39,009 nt of DNA, from the IMG/VR virus record IMGVR_UViG_3300009184_000088, positions 1 to 39,009 of that record. The stretch is one strand, 5' to 3'. Origin of the DNA: a virus. Below the pieces are notes generated by a model. That model made no database searches. It was not told the origin of the DNA and saw only the letters and a program-made list of their open reading frames with translations. The position numbers and the translations under genes are program-made. Shown in pieces: positions 16,901-24,378 of the stretch (within the stretch, counting starts at the first letter, position 1; each line of letters begins with the position of its first letter).

Positions 16901-19363
16901 TTCATTGAAGGTTTGATGAACTCAACGGGACGTGTCATGGGCACGGTCCTTATTTCCCCAATGGGATACAACCGGGCCACCAAGTCTTTCTACTTCCACA
17001 GTGGACCTGACGACAAAGCCCTCAAGGATATCTTTGCTAAGGTTGGAACAAAATACGCCGAACAGTTCCAGCTTGTTGGTCTTGCTGCCCGTGAACTTGC
17101 GCTTCGCAAGGAACGCGGCGTCTATGTCAAAGGCAATAACGGTGAGACCGTTCTTCCTGATGGCATTACCAAACTGAGCAACAAGGATTTGCAGGACGTC
17201 GTCAACAGTGCCAATCCGATTGTCAAAGAAGCTCTTGCCGAGTTTCAAAAGTTTAATGACAAGATGATTGAGATGTCTGTGCAAGCAGGCCTCATTCCAC
17301 GCAATCTTGCCGAACGCTTCAAGACGCTGATGTACACTCCGATGTACCGCGTCCAAGAACAGGCTTTGAAAGATGATCCAAACATCGGGATCTTTGGTGG
17401 AATCATTGACGCTTTGAAAGATCCTCAGGGTGTCACTGCGTATAAAAATAAAGTTGGGTCCCTTGAAACAGGTTCCATCAACGGAAACTTCTACGAAAAC
17501 ATCCTGCGTAACTACAACGCTATTGTTAGCGCAGCGGTACGCAACGTCGCCTATCAAGAGACAGCGAATACTCTCACCAAGATTGCTCGCAACGGTGGCG
17601 ACACGACCATTGCTGAGGTCTTCGACAAACCCTCACAGGGAACAATCCAATATCGTGTAAACGGTGAAGACCGTTACATGAAGATCTATGATCCGTCCAT
17701 GTTCCAAGCCATTGCTGCTTTGTCCCCGCAGCAGAAGAACATGTTTGTCAGATCCATGGGTTGGTTTACGGATTTGTTGCGCAAAGGCGTGACGGCAACA
17801 CCCCCATTCCAACTTCGTAACTTGATCCGCGGTCTGGTAGAGTTGAAGATTAAGACAGGCATGCCGATTACCAGCATCCTCCGCGGTACGTTGGACGGGG
17901 CGCGTGATACGTGGCGCAAGGGCGATGCGTATCGTGAGATCCTTGGTGACACAGGCTTTGGCGGTTTTGGATTTGGCTCTGGGTCCGTGGACCAAGCTGC
18001 TTATTTGCAACGCCTTTATAAGTCTCGCGAACTGTCGTGGACACAGTGGCAAAAATACCCGAACGCCTTCATGCGTCTTTTTGATGTGATGGAGTCTCTC
18101 GGTGAGATTACCGAAATGGCTCCGCGCATCGCTTACTACAACTACCTTCGCCGCAACGGGGTGTCGAAGAACGACGCCACATGGGAATCCGTTAACCTCG
18201 TTAACTACCACCGCCATGGTGCTGGTAACGGTGTGCTTGGTAACGCGGTCTCTAACTTGATCCCCTTGATCCCGTTCTTGACTGCCCGCATTCAAGGTCT
18301 CTACCGCCTTACCGAAAAGGGAACGGAAGGGGGCAAGACAGCATTCGGCCGTAAGCTTGAAAAAGAAGACGTGCTCGGTATTCCGAAAGCCATTCTTTCT
18401 CGCGGCATGATGGTTTTGGCAATTAACGCCATGGTCAACATGATGTATGGCGATGATGATTGGTACAAGAAACTGTCTGTCAAAGACCGCTTGTCTAATA
18501 TGTATGTCAAAGTTGGCGACGCTATCGTCGTGCTTCCACGTGCTTTTGAAGTTGGCGAGCTTTTCGGTGGCATCCCGACACTTGCTTTTGATAGCATGCG
18601 TAAGCAGAACGGGAACGATGTGACGCAGGGGTTCTTGCAGTTCCTCAGCAATACGTTCATGGTGGAGCCTATTCCCCAAGCTTTCAAACCAATCGCTGAA
18701 CTCGTCGCAAACAAAAACTTCTACACGGGTCTGCCTATCGAAAACCTTTCCGATAAACGCAGCCCAAAAGAAGAGCGGTTTGACGAGTACACAAGCAGCC
18801 TTGCAAAGATGGCTGGCCACATCGGAAAGTACGTCGAACTGTCTCCGAAACAGATCGATACGCTTTTGCGTGGCTATCTCGGGACCACGGCTACGTTGTT
18901 CCTTGGTACTTTTGATGCCTTGATGGGGTCTGCTGGCACCAAGCCACAAGGTGTTTTTGGCGACCCGAATACCCTCACAGGGGCCGTGGCTAACCTCACT
19001 GGTGTGGCCTCTATCTTGAAAGACCAGAGCCAGTTGAACAACAAGTTCATCGGTGACTTCTATGAGGTCAAGCAAAAGGTGACCGAAGTTGTTCAGTCTA
19101 TGAATGACGCTGCTACACGAAACGACACCGAGACCATCAAGTCTCGTATTGAACAAATGCCGCAGGCCCGTGGTTTGTTCACCTCGTTCAATGCTGCCGG
19201 AGAACAACTGTCCAAGATCAATAAACAGATGGAAATCATCCGTAGTCGTAACGACATGACGCCAGATCAAAAGACGCAGACGCTTGAGCAGTTGCGCACG
19301 ACTAAAGGTAGAATTGCCGAACAAATGGTTATGGCCGCTGAAAAAGTTGGGGTTACACGATGA
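13916..19363 (+). CDS. Giant polyvalent ejection protein with HExxH metallopeptidase-like motif
   Basis: An 1815-residue protein, the largest in the window. Residues 1-35 (LFDVTAPNGQVFRVNAPEGS) match an N-terminal module common in phage giant proteins. Residues about 130-310 contain Gly/Ala-rich hydrophobic stretches (GLVTGGAGAFAARGLQAG, GAIVGGVVGGVSNVA) suited to membrane insertion. A Pro/Ala linker carries three PPAATEVA repeats (residues about 413-440). Residues 701-705 are HELSH, a zinc-metallopeptidase HExxH motif within KTLFHELSHPLQYTW. Near residue 1447, NLIPLIPFLTARIQGLYRL matches the region I know as LPD38 of polyvalent proteins. Such proteins are injected with DNA and may protect it or modify the envelope. 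Whether the protease cuts itself, peptidoglycan-linked proteins or host targets is unknown. Confidence 0.75.
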   Translation: MPLFDVTAPNGQVFRVNAPEGSDVNDAIAYVATDLYPKFVEANKPKPERGIGQLFTEGFGRGVEQTKVLLGDYLPALAGRGVQRAAESLGAEGVAGAAGSFADRQLREAAQSELDIAKKYPREFQSYEDITGPVSALRYGAEALGEGLPSIVPGLVTGGAGAFAARGLQAGARAAATALATGAGSAAQTVPEAYASILKETGKEEIGASLVAGGINAALESILPASVIGKMSGPAKDALVGSIKKRLGLGFAEGAAKEGLTEGMQEAVNQAAISFVDQNKEFFTSQNWKEILDSSIRGAIVGGVVGGVSNVARGRRTAEQPTPEGAPQEAPSGAVDFTPEQKTFISENLPLLSNLGYQPQEIDNIPFDTLKDIVANKILANVHFGKAQVQPKAAEKPATEAPVEGGPVVEAVPPAATEVAPPAATEVAPPAATEVAPPAAPAIELPVFDLPKSLAGAKPKFNFGTTEFNPQFVNDIDKALYITAQDKKSSSDDLYRQFLQDNGFTNEQINQYGTGLKKFMLTQAQTAINNGEIGGPLPIDYMRVVVPNEYRSIIGLSQTPTKSAQIAPVQTPEGPGTVVTTTPSPKQTPAVPVAGITEQGPSSDTDFQIGNYSRQQFEGAIPGVVDVIRTIHANLYPGTRLNLSVNNNIGGNTFGRYTPDLDLQKVVSKPELTIEINLSAIRKQMSKEKDQQRFLLKTLFHELSHPLQYTWLNTVDKKTFEAILKQYIKERNPSAAHRAALYNMLADGRKDIDAKYRAQLLKSIGLENDANLQTFLLDKNKVAPIGSGDVLNDNYIRSFNEWVAEQGAKWMTKELKGIVPQTVFEKFQKSVLDGLRRMYKAVSEALGIKFREGAFEKMLREVYGKKTTTPPVRSYEEFGRSSKEYKDIITRVVNGKAYKSQELNSVGVTPTDVDQNVKEPPVPTGPAAQQPTKTYNDLKYLLAPDDKSMTGFVGRTLRSIVGAEPGESISRAFVRNVVNSNIPFLERDDLRNLGKFIEGLMNSTGRVMGTVLISPMGYNRATKSFYFHSGPDDKALKDIFAKVGTKYAEQFQLVGLAARELALRKERGVYVKGNNGETVLPDGITKLSNKDLQDVVNSANPIVKEALAEFQKFNDKMIEMSVQAGLIPRNLAERFKTLMYTPMYRVQEQALKDDPNIGIFGGIIDALKDPQGVTAYKNKVGSLETGSINGNFYENILRNYNAIVSAAVRNVAYQETANTLTKIARNGGDTTIAEVFDKPSQGTIQYRVNGEDRYMKIYDPSMFQAIAALSPQQKNMFVRSMGWFTDLLRKGVTATPPFQLRNLIRGLVELKIKTGMPITSILRGTLDGARDTWRKGDAYREILGDTGFGGFGFGSGSVDQAAYLQRLYKSRELSWTQWQKYPNAFMRLFDVMESLGEITEMAPRIAYYNYLRRNGVSKNDATWESVNLVNYHRHGAGNGVLGNAVSNLIPLIPFLTARIQGLYRLTEKGTEGGKTAFGRKLEKEDVLGIPKAILSRGMMVLAINAMVNMMYGDDDWYKKLSVKDRLSNMYVKVGDAIVVLPRAFEVGELFGGIPTLAFDSMRKQNGNDVTQGFLQFLSNTFMVEPIPQAFKPIAELVANKNFYTGLPIENLSDKRSPKEERFDEYTSSLAKMAGHIGKYVELSPKQIDTLLRGYLGTTATLFLGTFDALMGSAGTKPQGVFGDPNTLTGAVANLTGVASILKDQSQLNNKFIGDFYEVKQKVTEVVQSMNDAATRNDTETIKSRIEQMPQARGLFTSFNAAGEQLSKINKQMEIIRSRNDMTPDQKTQTLEQLRTTKGRIAEQMVMAAEKVGVTR
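15152..15223 (+). repeat. Three tandem 24-bp repeats encoding PPAATEVA
   Basis: The unit starts CCTCCGGCTGCTACTGAGG and is repeated without change at 15152-15175, 15176-15199 and 15200-15223, with a partial fourth copy following. It encodes a flexible Pro/Ala linker in the giant ejection protein; slippage would change linker length in frame. Confidence 0.9.
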
Positions 19364-19833
19364 GCACGACAGAAGAGAAGCAAGAAAAGATCGCACTTGA
19401 AATGGCGGCAAACGCCAGCAAAGGCGCACTGGTTGAGAAGATCACGTTTGCTGGTATTCCGATTCTGTTTTCTTGCGTCGTTTATCTTATGAACGCTTTG
19501 TCCACTGCAAACAACGAGATCATTCAACTCAAATCCAAGATCGCTGTGGTGGTGAACGCTGACAACAAAGCGATCCCGCCGCAGGGTACAACCATCGACA
19601 TGGCTCAGATCAGAGAGAACCTCAACGACAAGATCGACAAGGTTGAGCGAGATGCGGCTTTGGCTAGATCTGCGATGACCTTGGACCGTGAACGGTCGAT
19701 GGCGCTTGTTGATAAGAGCCGTCTGGACATGGCGGCCGACGCTGCTCAAGCTCGCGCTGCCATCCGCTATGACATGCTCAAAATGTTTGGTGAGCTTGAT
19801 AAGCGCATCCATTTTCTGGAGCAGAAGAAGTAA
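19360..19833 (+). CDS. Membrane-anchored coiled-coil protein, lysis module (spanin-like topology)
   Basis: A 157-residue protein. Residues about 27-47 (ITFAGIPILFSCVVYLMNAL) form one membrane segment; the following part, after a short linker, is a long charged helix (DKIDKVERDAALARSAM, LDKRIHFLEQKK). One N-terminal membrane anchor plus a periplasmic coiled coil is the layout of inner-membrane spanins (Rz-like), and the gene precedes holin and endolysin genes. No outer-membrane lipoprotein partner with a lipobox was found, so spanin is only a candidate role; a structural or membrane-anchoring role is also possible. The ATG overlaps the preceding stop as ATGA (19360-19363). Confidence 0.55.
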   Translation: MSTTEEKQEKIALEMAANASKGALVEKITFAGIPILFSCVVYLMNALSTANNEIIQLKSKIAVVVNADNKAIPPQGTTIDMAQIRENLNDKIDKVERDAALARSAMTLDRERSMALVDKSRLDMAADAAQARAAIRYDMLKMFGELDKRIHFLEQKK

Positions 19834-20042
19834 TGGACCCGATCACCTTAAAGGTGGTCCTTATTGCTTGGATGCTCGACGTCCAATCAGCAAAGGTCCT
19901 GTACTTCATGCCAATCACAGTTCTTCCGGACGAGGCCACGTGCCAAAAGACGCTGGAGGATTTGAAAGAGACGCACAAAAGAGGCTACGCATACAATCTG
20001 GTTATTCGGGGGGCCTGTCTCCCTGCCAATGTGGGGGGATAA
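19833..20042 (+). CDS. Small protein in the lysis module, unknown function
   Basis: A 69-residue protein with a hydrophobic N-terminal half (LKVVLIAWMLDV, KVLYFMPITVL) and two cysteines (Cys37 and Cys61 region) that could form a disulfide outside the cytoplasm. The ATG shares a base with the previous TAA. A clean lipobox is not present, so an outer-membrane spanin cannot be claimed. I do not recognise the family. Its place between the coiled-coil membrane protein and the holin suggests a lysis or envelope role. Confidence 0.5.
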   Translation: MDPITLKVVLIAWMLDVQSAKVLYFMPITVLPDEATCQKTLEDLKETHKRGYAYNLVIRGACLPANVGG

Positions 20043-20043
20043 A

Positions 20044-20565
20044 ATGGATCTTCTAAAAGCCGCAGGCCCATTGCTTGGGCAACTTGCACCGACACTTGCT
20101 ACCGCTCTCGGCGGTCCTCTGGCAGGACTCGCTACCAAGACACTGGCAAACGTGCTCCTTGGAACAGAGGACGCTTCCCCGGCTGACGTGGCGACAGCCC
20201 TCCAGAACGCAACGCCGCAGCAGCTCGCTGACATCAAGAAAATCGAGGCCGACTTCAAGGTCCGCATGCAGGAACTGGAGATTGATCTTGAACGCATCTC
20301 TGCGGGGGACCGCGACAGCGCCCGCAAGCGGGAGATGGAGATCAAGGATCACATGCCTAAGATACTAGCTGTTGGTATCACTATTGGCTTCTTCGGCTGC
20401 CTGTTCTGGATGTTCGTCTACGGTGTTCCAAAGAATGGCAACGAAGCCTTGCTGCTGATGCTTGGCGCATTGCAGACCGCATTCACTGGCGTGATCGCCT
20501 ACTATTTCGGATCGTCCTCTGGCTCGAAGGCCAAGACCGATCTGATGGCAACCAAGGAAAAGTAA
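20044..20565 (+). CDS. Holin, three-transmembrane GTA type
   Basis: A 173-residue protein starting MDLLKAAGPLLGQLAPTLATALGGPLAGLA, given here as its first segment, which matches the N-terminus of the GTA-type three-membrane-segment holin family. A charged helical middle (TPQQLADIKKIEADFKVRM) follows, then two strong membrane segments (ILAVGITIGFFGCLFWMFVY and LLLMLGALQTAFTGVIAYYF) and a charged tail. An upstream ATG would add five residues, but the start at 20044 fits the family. Holins make the inner-membrane lesions that release endolysin. The endolysin gene starts two bases after its stop. Confidence 0.85.
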   Translation: MDLLKAAGPLLGQLAPTLATALGGPLAGLATKTLANVLLGTEDASPADVATALQNATPQQLADIKKIEADFKVRMQELEIDLERISAGDRDSARKREMEIKDHMPKILAVGITIGFFGCLFWMFVYGVPKNGNEALLLMLGALQTAFTGVIAYYFGSSSGSKAKTDLMATKEK

Positions 20566-20566
20566 G

Positions 20567-21082
20567 ATGAAAGAGAATTGGGAAAAGGCGTTTCAGCTCG
20601 TCCTCAAGCATGAGGGCGGCTACGTGAACCACCCAAAGGATCCGGGCGGCATGACCAATCTCGGCGTCACCAAACGGGCGTGGGAAGAGTATGTCGGCCG
20701 CACTGTTGACGAAGCAGAGATGCGCGCTCTGACGCCTGATGTGGTCAAGCCTTTCTACAAGAAGAACTATTGGGACAAGATCAAGGGCGACGAGCTTCCG
20801 CCGGGCGTGGACTACGCCGCCTATGATCTGGCCGTGAACAGCGGAACGGGTCGCGCTGCCAAATATCTCCAGCAGATTGCTGGTGTTCCGGCAGACGGGG
20901 TCATTGGACCAAAGTCCTTGGAAGCCATCAAATCTTGTAACGCTTCCGAAACGGTTGATGTCCTTTGCGACATGCGTCTCGACTTCCTCCAGAGGCTCCC
21001 GACATGGGGGACCTTTGGCAAAGGCTGGGGCAAGCGCGTTGATGACGTTGCGAAGATCGCAATGGCTATGGCTGAAGGTTAA
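20567..21082 (+). CDS. Endolysin, GH108 N-acetylmuramidase
   Basis: A 171-residue enzyme of glycoside hydrolase family 108. The catalytic glutamate is in LKHEGGYVNHPKDPGG (Glu16), followed by TNLGVTKRAWEEY and the YWDKIKGDELP segment. The C-terminal half (GVPADGVIGPKSLEAI, then LCDMRLDFLQRLPTWGTFGKGW) is the peptidoglycan-binding part usually fused to this family. No signal peptide is present, so it should depend on the holin just upstream for export. The stop overlaps by four bases with the stop region of the convergent helicase gene, so no dedicated terminator exists here. Confidence 0.93.
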   Translation: MKENWEKAFQLVLKHEGGYVNHPKDPGGMTNLGVTKRAWEEYVGRTVDEAEMRALTPDVVKPFYKKNYWDKIKGDELPPGVDYAAYDLAVNSGTGRAAKYLQQIAGVPADGVIGPKSLEAIKSCNASETVDVLCDMRLDFLQRLPTWGTFGKGWGKRVDDVAKIAMAMAEG

Positions 21083-22527
21083 ATCAGCCACTCCTTATAG
21101 CCCTCTTTGAGAACCTCCGTGGCTACGTTGATCTTATCGCGTAGTGCACGGAGGATCTTTTCGTCCACAGTCCCCTCTGTGACAATGTCGATATAGGTCA
21201 CATTGTTGCGTTGACCGATGCGGTGAGCACGATCCTCACTTTGCAAACGCACTTCAAGATCGTAGTTGTTGGAAAAGTAAATCACGGTGTGAGCCTCTGT
21301 GAGAGTCAACCCGTATCCACCTGTTCGTGGTTGTCCAACAAAGAAGCGAAGTGCATGTTCCGGGTTCTGAAAGTCTTTAACCATCTGCTGCCGTTCTTCG
21401 GGGGACGTGTCTCCGTAGTAAGTTCTCACGGTCTCCGCACCGTACTCCTTGGCCAACGCACGTTCGATCATCTTGATATCGTAGGTGTAGCTCGCCCAGA
21501 TGATGACCTTGCCGTCCACTTCTTCGAGAGCAGCGAGCAGTTCGTCAAACTTGTCCGATTTCATCTCTATGACCGTACCGTCGTCGGCCTTGAAATAACC
21601 GGAGCAGATTTGCTGGAGCCGGAGGATTTGCGTCAGCACGTTCTGCGCTGTGAGCGTCTTACCCTCCAGCTCTGCAATCGCGGCCTTCTTGACGCGGCTA
21701 TAGATTCCAGCCTGTTCATCCGTCAGTTGGACCACGCGCTTGGTGTAGACCTTTTCGGGGAGGTCGAGACAGTCCTTCTTCAGAATGCGAAACGCAAACT
21801 TGTCGAGGCGGTCTGACAGCTCGTTCAGATTTTGGTAGCCGACAACCTGATTGAAGGAATGCGTTCCTACGCTGCGCTTCATCAGACGGCAGTACCTGTT
21901 CTGAAACGAATAGAAACTGGAGAAGCCGAGCGCCCACTCATCAAGGAAGGCGCACTGTGTGTACAAATCCATAGGCGTCTTCGTGATGGGCGAACCCGTC
22001 ATGATGCGCCGATGGGTGGCAAGCTTGCCGACCTTGATGATGTTCTTTGTGCGCTTGGCTTTGCCATTCTTGATGGTAGTACTTTCGTCTACCGCCATGA
22101 GAGCCTTGCGTGATTTCAAGAACTTGGAGGCAAAGGCCACGCCCTTGTCTGTGGAAAACGCCTCGACATTCATGACCACAATCTTCAGATTGTCATCGTC
22201 ACGAAACGCCTCGTTCAGAAGTTCTAGGTTCTTCTTGGACGTTGCTGGATTCCAGACAACCACATCGTGAATGATGTGTTCTGGCAAGTGTTTAGGAAGC
22301 TCGATGGTTTCCCAGTTCTTATACACACCCTTAGGTGCGACGACGAGGAAGCCGTCAATGTCACCGCGATCATAAAGGATCGACACGGTGTCAATAAGGA
22401 TCTTTGATTTGCCTGTTCCCATCTCTGCGAACAAAGCAAATTCATTTTTCCCCAGAGATTTTCTAAGCGCGTCAGACTGATGCTTATAAGGCGGCAGTCG
22501 GAATTTGTAACGATCAACGATGTCCAT
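21079..22527 (-). CDS. SNF2-family DNA helicase/translocase
   Basis: A 482-residue superfamily 2 protein. The motifs in order are a Q-motif-like PPYKHQSDAL (12-21), Walker A AEMGTGKSK (34-42), motif Ia VVAPKGVYKNWE, motif II MAVDEST (DEST instead of DEAH), motif III MTGSPI, motif V GGYGLTL and motif VI QSEDRAHRIGQ. This set is diagnostic of compact phage SNF2-like helicases. They remodel protein-DNA complexes or act at forks; the job here is probably replication or recombination. It is transcribed opposite to both flanking blocks, and its 3' end overlaps the endolysin 3' end by four bases. A likely promoter lies in the gap at 22528-22649. Confidence 0.92.
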   Translation of the reverse strand: MDIVDRYKFRLPPYKHQSDALRKSLGKNEFALFAEMGTGKSKILIDTVSILYDRGDIDGFLVVAPKGVYKNWETIELPKHLPEHIIHDVVVWNPATSKKNLELLNEAFRDDDNLKIVVMNVEAFSTDKGVAFASKFLKSRKALMAVDESTTIKNGKAKRTKNIIKVGKLATHRRIMTGSPITKTPMDLYTQCAFLDEWALGFSSFYSFQNRYCRLMKRSVGTHSFNQVVGYQNLNELSDRLDKFAFRILKKDCLDLPEKVYTKRVVQLTDEQAGIYSRVKKAAIAELEGKTLTAQNVLTQILRLQQICSGYFKADDGTVIEMKSDKFDELLAALEEVDGKVIIWASYTYDIKMIERALAKEYGAETVRTYYGDTSPEERQQMVKDFQNPEHALRFFVGQPRTGGYGLTLTEAHTVIYFSNNYDLEVRLQSEDRAHRIGQRNNVTYIDIVTEGTVDEKILRALRDKINVATEVLKEGYKEWLI

Positions 22528-22559
22528 GGTCCATTGCCCTTTCTAGCGGCAGGGGGTAG

Positions 22560-22588
22560 ACATTACAGGAACAAAAAGATTTTTGCAA
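22560..22588 (-). promoter_or_regulatory. Candidate promoter for the SNF2 helicase gene
   Basis: Reading leftward, TTGCAA (22588-22583) and TAATGT (22565-22560) are 17 bp apart, about 33 bp before the helicase ATG. Both boxes are imperfect, so this is a weak prediction. Confidence 0.3.
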
Positions 22589-22594
22589 GCACGC

Positions 22595-22625
22595 TTGACA
22601 GACCCCCGGTGATTCGGAGTAGCAT
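22595..22625 (+). promoter_or_regulatory. Candidate early promoter for the replication module
   Basis: A perfect TTGACA -35 box (22595-22600) lies before the GTG at 22650. A loose -10, TAGCAT (22620-22625), is at 19 bp; alphaproteobacterial -10 boxes are often degenerate. A similar perfect TTGACA precedes the leftward operon at 36010-36005. Confidence 0.45.
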
Positions 22626-22649
22626 GCATGCGTCGAACGGGAGAAAGCC

Positions 22650-22970
22650 GTGACGGTTTACATAACACAAGAAGTTCGTGGTCGTGATCTCTCCGATGCT
22701 TTGGAGTTTGGCGACCTCGATATCCTGATCCCTGCCAAGGAACAGGTTGCTCTTTCGGCTATACCAACGCTCCGTCGGATGGAGCGTAAGCTGGTGAAGT
22801 TTACATCCGACGATTATCTGATGTTGTCCGGTGATCCGGTATGCATTGGTATAGCATGTGCGCTCGCTGCTCTAGCGAACAACGGGCGCTTCAAAGTTCT
22901 CAAATGGGATCGTCTCGAAGAGAAGTACTATCCTATTGAGGTTGATCTTTATCACAGTACGAGGAGATAG
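22650..22970 (+). CDS. Small early protein, unknown function
   Basis: A 106-residue protein with a GTG start preceded by GGGAGAAAG. Visible segments are VRGRDLSDALEFGDLDILIP, LRRMERKLVKFTSDDYLML-GDP and a hydrophobic Ala-rich helix (CIGIACALAALANNG) before WDRLEEKYYPIEVDL. I recognise this arrangement from other phages just upstream of replication genes, with no function assigned. It is the first gene after the predicted early promoter. Confidence 0.7.
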   Translation: MTVYITQEVRGRDLSDALEFGDLDILIPAKEQVALSAIPTLRRMERKLVKFTSDDYLMLSGDPVCIGIACALAALANNGRFKVLKWDRLEEKYYPIEVDLYHSTRR

Positions 22971-22973
22971 AAA

Positions 22974-23519
22974 GTGGACCTCGAAGATGTAGCAATGCAG
23001 TTGTCCTCCGTGGACAACAATGATTTGAAACAGGTGGCTGCGCTTGTGCGTCAGCAGCTTGTTCTCGAACAGCGCGTGGAAGACCTGACCGCCGAACTCA
23101 AACGGGCGCAACTGGATCTCGCACACGTGTCTGGTGAAGCTTTGCCTTCCGCATTGGCGGAGCATGGCCTCACAGAACTGAAGATGGCGGACGGATCAAA
23201 GGTCACTGTAGCGACCGTGATCAGTGCGAACATCTCCAAAGAAAGGTCCGAAGCGGCCCACCAGTGGCTGCGGGACAACGGTTTCGGTGATCTCATCAAG
23301 AACACCGTGGCTGTCAGTTTCGGCAAAGGCGAAGACGATAAGGCTGTCGATCTGGTTCGTGAACTGGATGCGAAGGGTCACAACGTCGATCAGAAAGAAG
23401 CAGTGCACCCCAGTACACTGAAAGCTTTCTGCAAGGAACAGATCGAGAAAGGCACGGGGATTCCTTCGGAACTCTTCGGTATCTTCATCGGTCAAAAATC
23501 AACCATCAAGAAGGGCTAA
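22974..23519 (+). CDS. Conserved phage early protein with N-terminal coiled coil
   Basis: A 181-residue protein with a GTG start at 22974 preceded by GAGGAG. Residues about 25-50 are a coiled coil (LVLEQRVEDLTAELKRAQLD). The conserved core runs through LTELKMADGSKVTVATVISA, RSEAAHQWLRDNGFGDLIK and NTVAVSFGKGEDDKA to AVHPSTLKAFCKEQIEKG-GIP and FGIFIGQKSTI. This family is widespread next to ssDNA-binding and primase genes in phages, but I know no tested function. Its steady pairing with the next gene suggests a role in ssDNA handling or a replication complex. Confidence 0.75.
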   Translation: MDLEDVAMQLSSVDNNDLKQVAALVRQQLVLEQRVEDLTAELKRAQLDLAHVSGEALPSALAEHGLTELKMADGSKVTVATVISANISKERSEAAHQWLRDNGFGDLIKNTVAVSFGKGEDDKAVDLVRELDAKGHNVDQKEAVHPSTLKAFCKEQIEKGTGIPSELFGIFIGQKSTIKKG

Positions 23520-23523
23520 TACC

Positions 23524-24324
23524 ATGGCAAAGAATGCCGTCGCCGTTAAGGCGCAGTCCACCGCAGTTGTTGTTGCGGAAGAGTTTGAAGCGTTTGCCGC
23601 ACTCGGCATGGATCAGGTTCGTTCTGAAGACATGTCGATCCCGTTCCTGCGTATCCTCGCGCAGCTCTCACCTCAGGTGAACAAGCGTGACGGTGCGTAT
23701 GTCGATGGTGCTGAAGCAGGGATGCTTTACAACACCGTTGCGAACGAAGCATACGATGGCGAGAAGGGGGTGCTTGTAATCCCTTGCTACTACAACCGTC
23801 GCTATGTCGAATGGAAGCCACGTGAAAAGGGTGGCGGCTACGTCAACTCCTATGACGTGGACGACAAGATCGTAAACACGACGTACCGTGATGATCGCGG
23901 CAACGACGTGCTTCCGAATGGCAACCTCCTTACCAACACCGCACAGTTCTTTGTGCTGCTGTTGTCAGAAGATGGTATGCCGCAACGCTGCTTGATCACG
24001 ATGACAAGCACCCAGTTGAAGAAGGCTCGCAAGTGGGTCACGCAGATGCAGTCACGCACTGCGATGGGCAAGAACGGAATGTTTGTTCTCCCCATGATGT
24101 CCCAAGTGTACCGTCTTCGCACGGTGGAAGAACGCAATGATAAGGGATCGTGGTTTGGTTGGGAGATCAGCCATGAGCGTTCGCTCGATCTCGCTGATGA
24201 GAAGCCCTTGTTTGATCTCGGTGTCTCGTTCTCCAAGTCAGTTCGTGCTGGTGAAGTGAAGGTGAAGGAAGATCAAGGCGCAGAAAGCTTTGGTTCGTCC
24301 GACAACGAAACAGACATCCTTTAA
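23524..24324 (+). CDS. Predicted phage ssDNA-binding protein
   Basis: A 266-residue protein. The core has IPFLRILAQLSPQVNKRDG, GVLVIPCYYNRRYVEWKPRE, FVLLLSEDGMPQRCLITMTST and MMSQVYRLRTVEERNDKGSW-GWEI, a pattern of phage proteins usually annotated as ssDNA-binding. The acidic, flexible C-terminus (SDNETDIL) resembles the protein-interaction tails of SSB proteins. Location between the early coiled-coil gene and the primase fits. The motif evidence is moderate; a RecT-like annealing function would be the main alternative. A strong terminator follows 10 bp after the stop. Confidence 0.7.
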   Translation: MAKNAVAVKAQSTAVVVAEEFEAFAALGMDQVRSEDMSIPFLRILAQLSPQVNKRDGAYVDGAEAGMLYNTVANEAYDGEKGVLVIPCYYNRRYVEWKPREKGGGYVNSYDVDDKIVNTTYRDDRGNDVLPNGNLLTNTAQFFVLLLSEDGMPQRCLITMTSTQLKKARKWVTQMQSRTAMGKNGMFVLPMMSQVYRLRTVEERNDKGSWFGWEISHERSLDLADEKPLFDLGVSFSKSVRAGEVKVKEDQGAESFGSSDNETDIL

Positions 24325-24334
24325 TGCAAGGTCC

Positions 24335-24364
24335 GGGGGGCTGCTTCGGCGGTCCCCCTTTTTT
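24335..24364 (+). terminator. Rho-independent terminator with UUCG tetraloop
   Basis: GGGGG (24336-24340) pairs with CCCCC (24354-24358), and CTGC (24341-24344) with GCGG (24349-24352), with one bulged T at 24353, capped by TTCG (24345-24348) and followed by TTTTTT (24359-24364). It lies between the ssDNA-binding-like gene and the primase, whose ATG is only 14 bp further on. Confidence 0.9.
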
Positions 24365-24378
24365 GAAAGGCCACAGAA

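Noticed and set aside
17633-19429. A 598-residue open frame on the minus strand within the giant ejection gene
   Set aside because: It mirrors the codon bias of the opposite strand, has no motif or promoter, and the plus-strand protein has clear family signatures.
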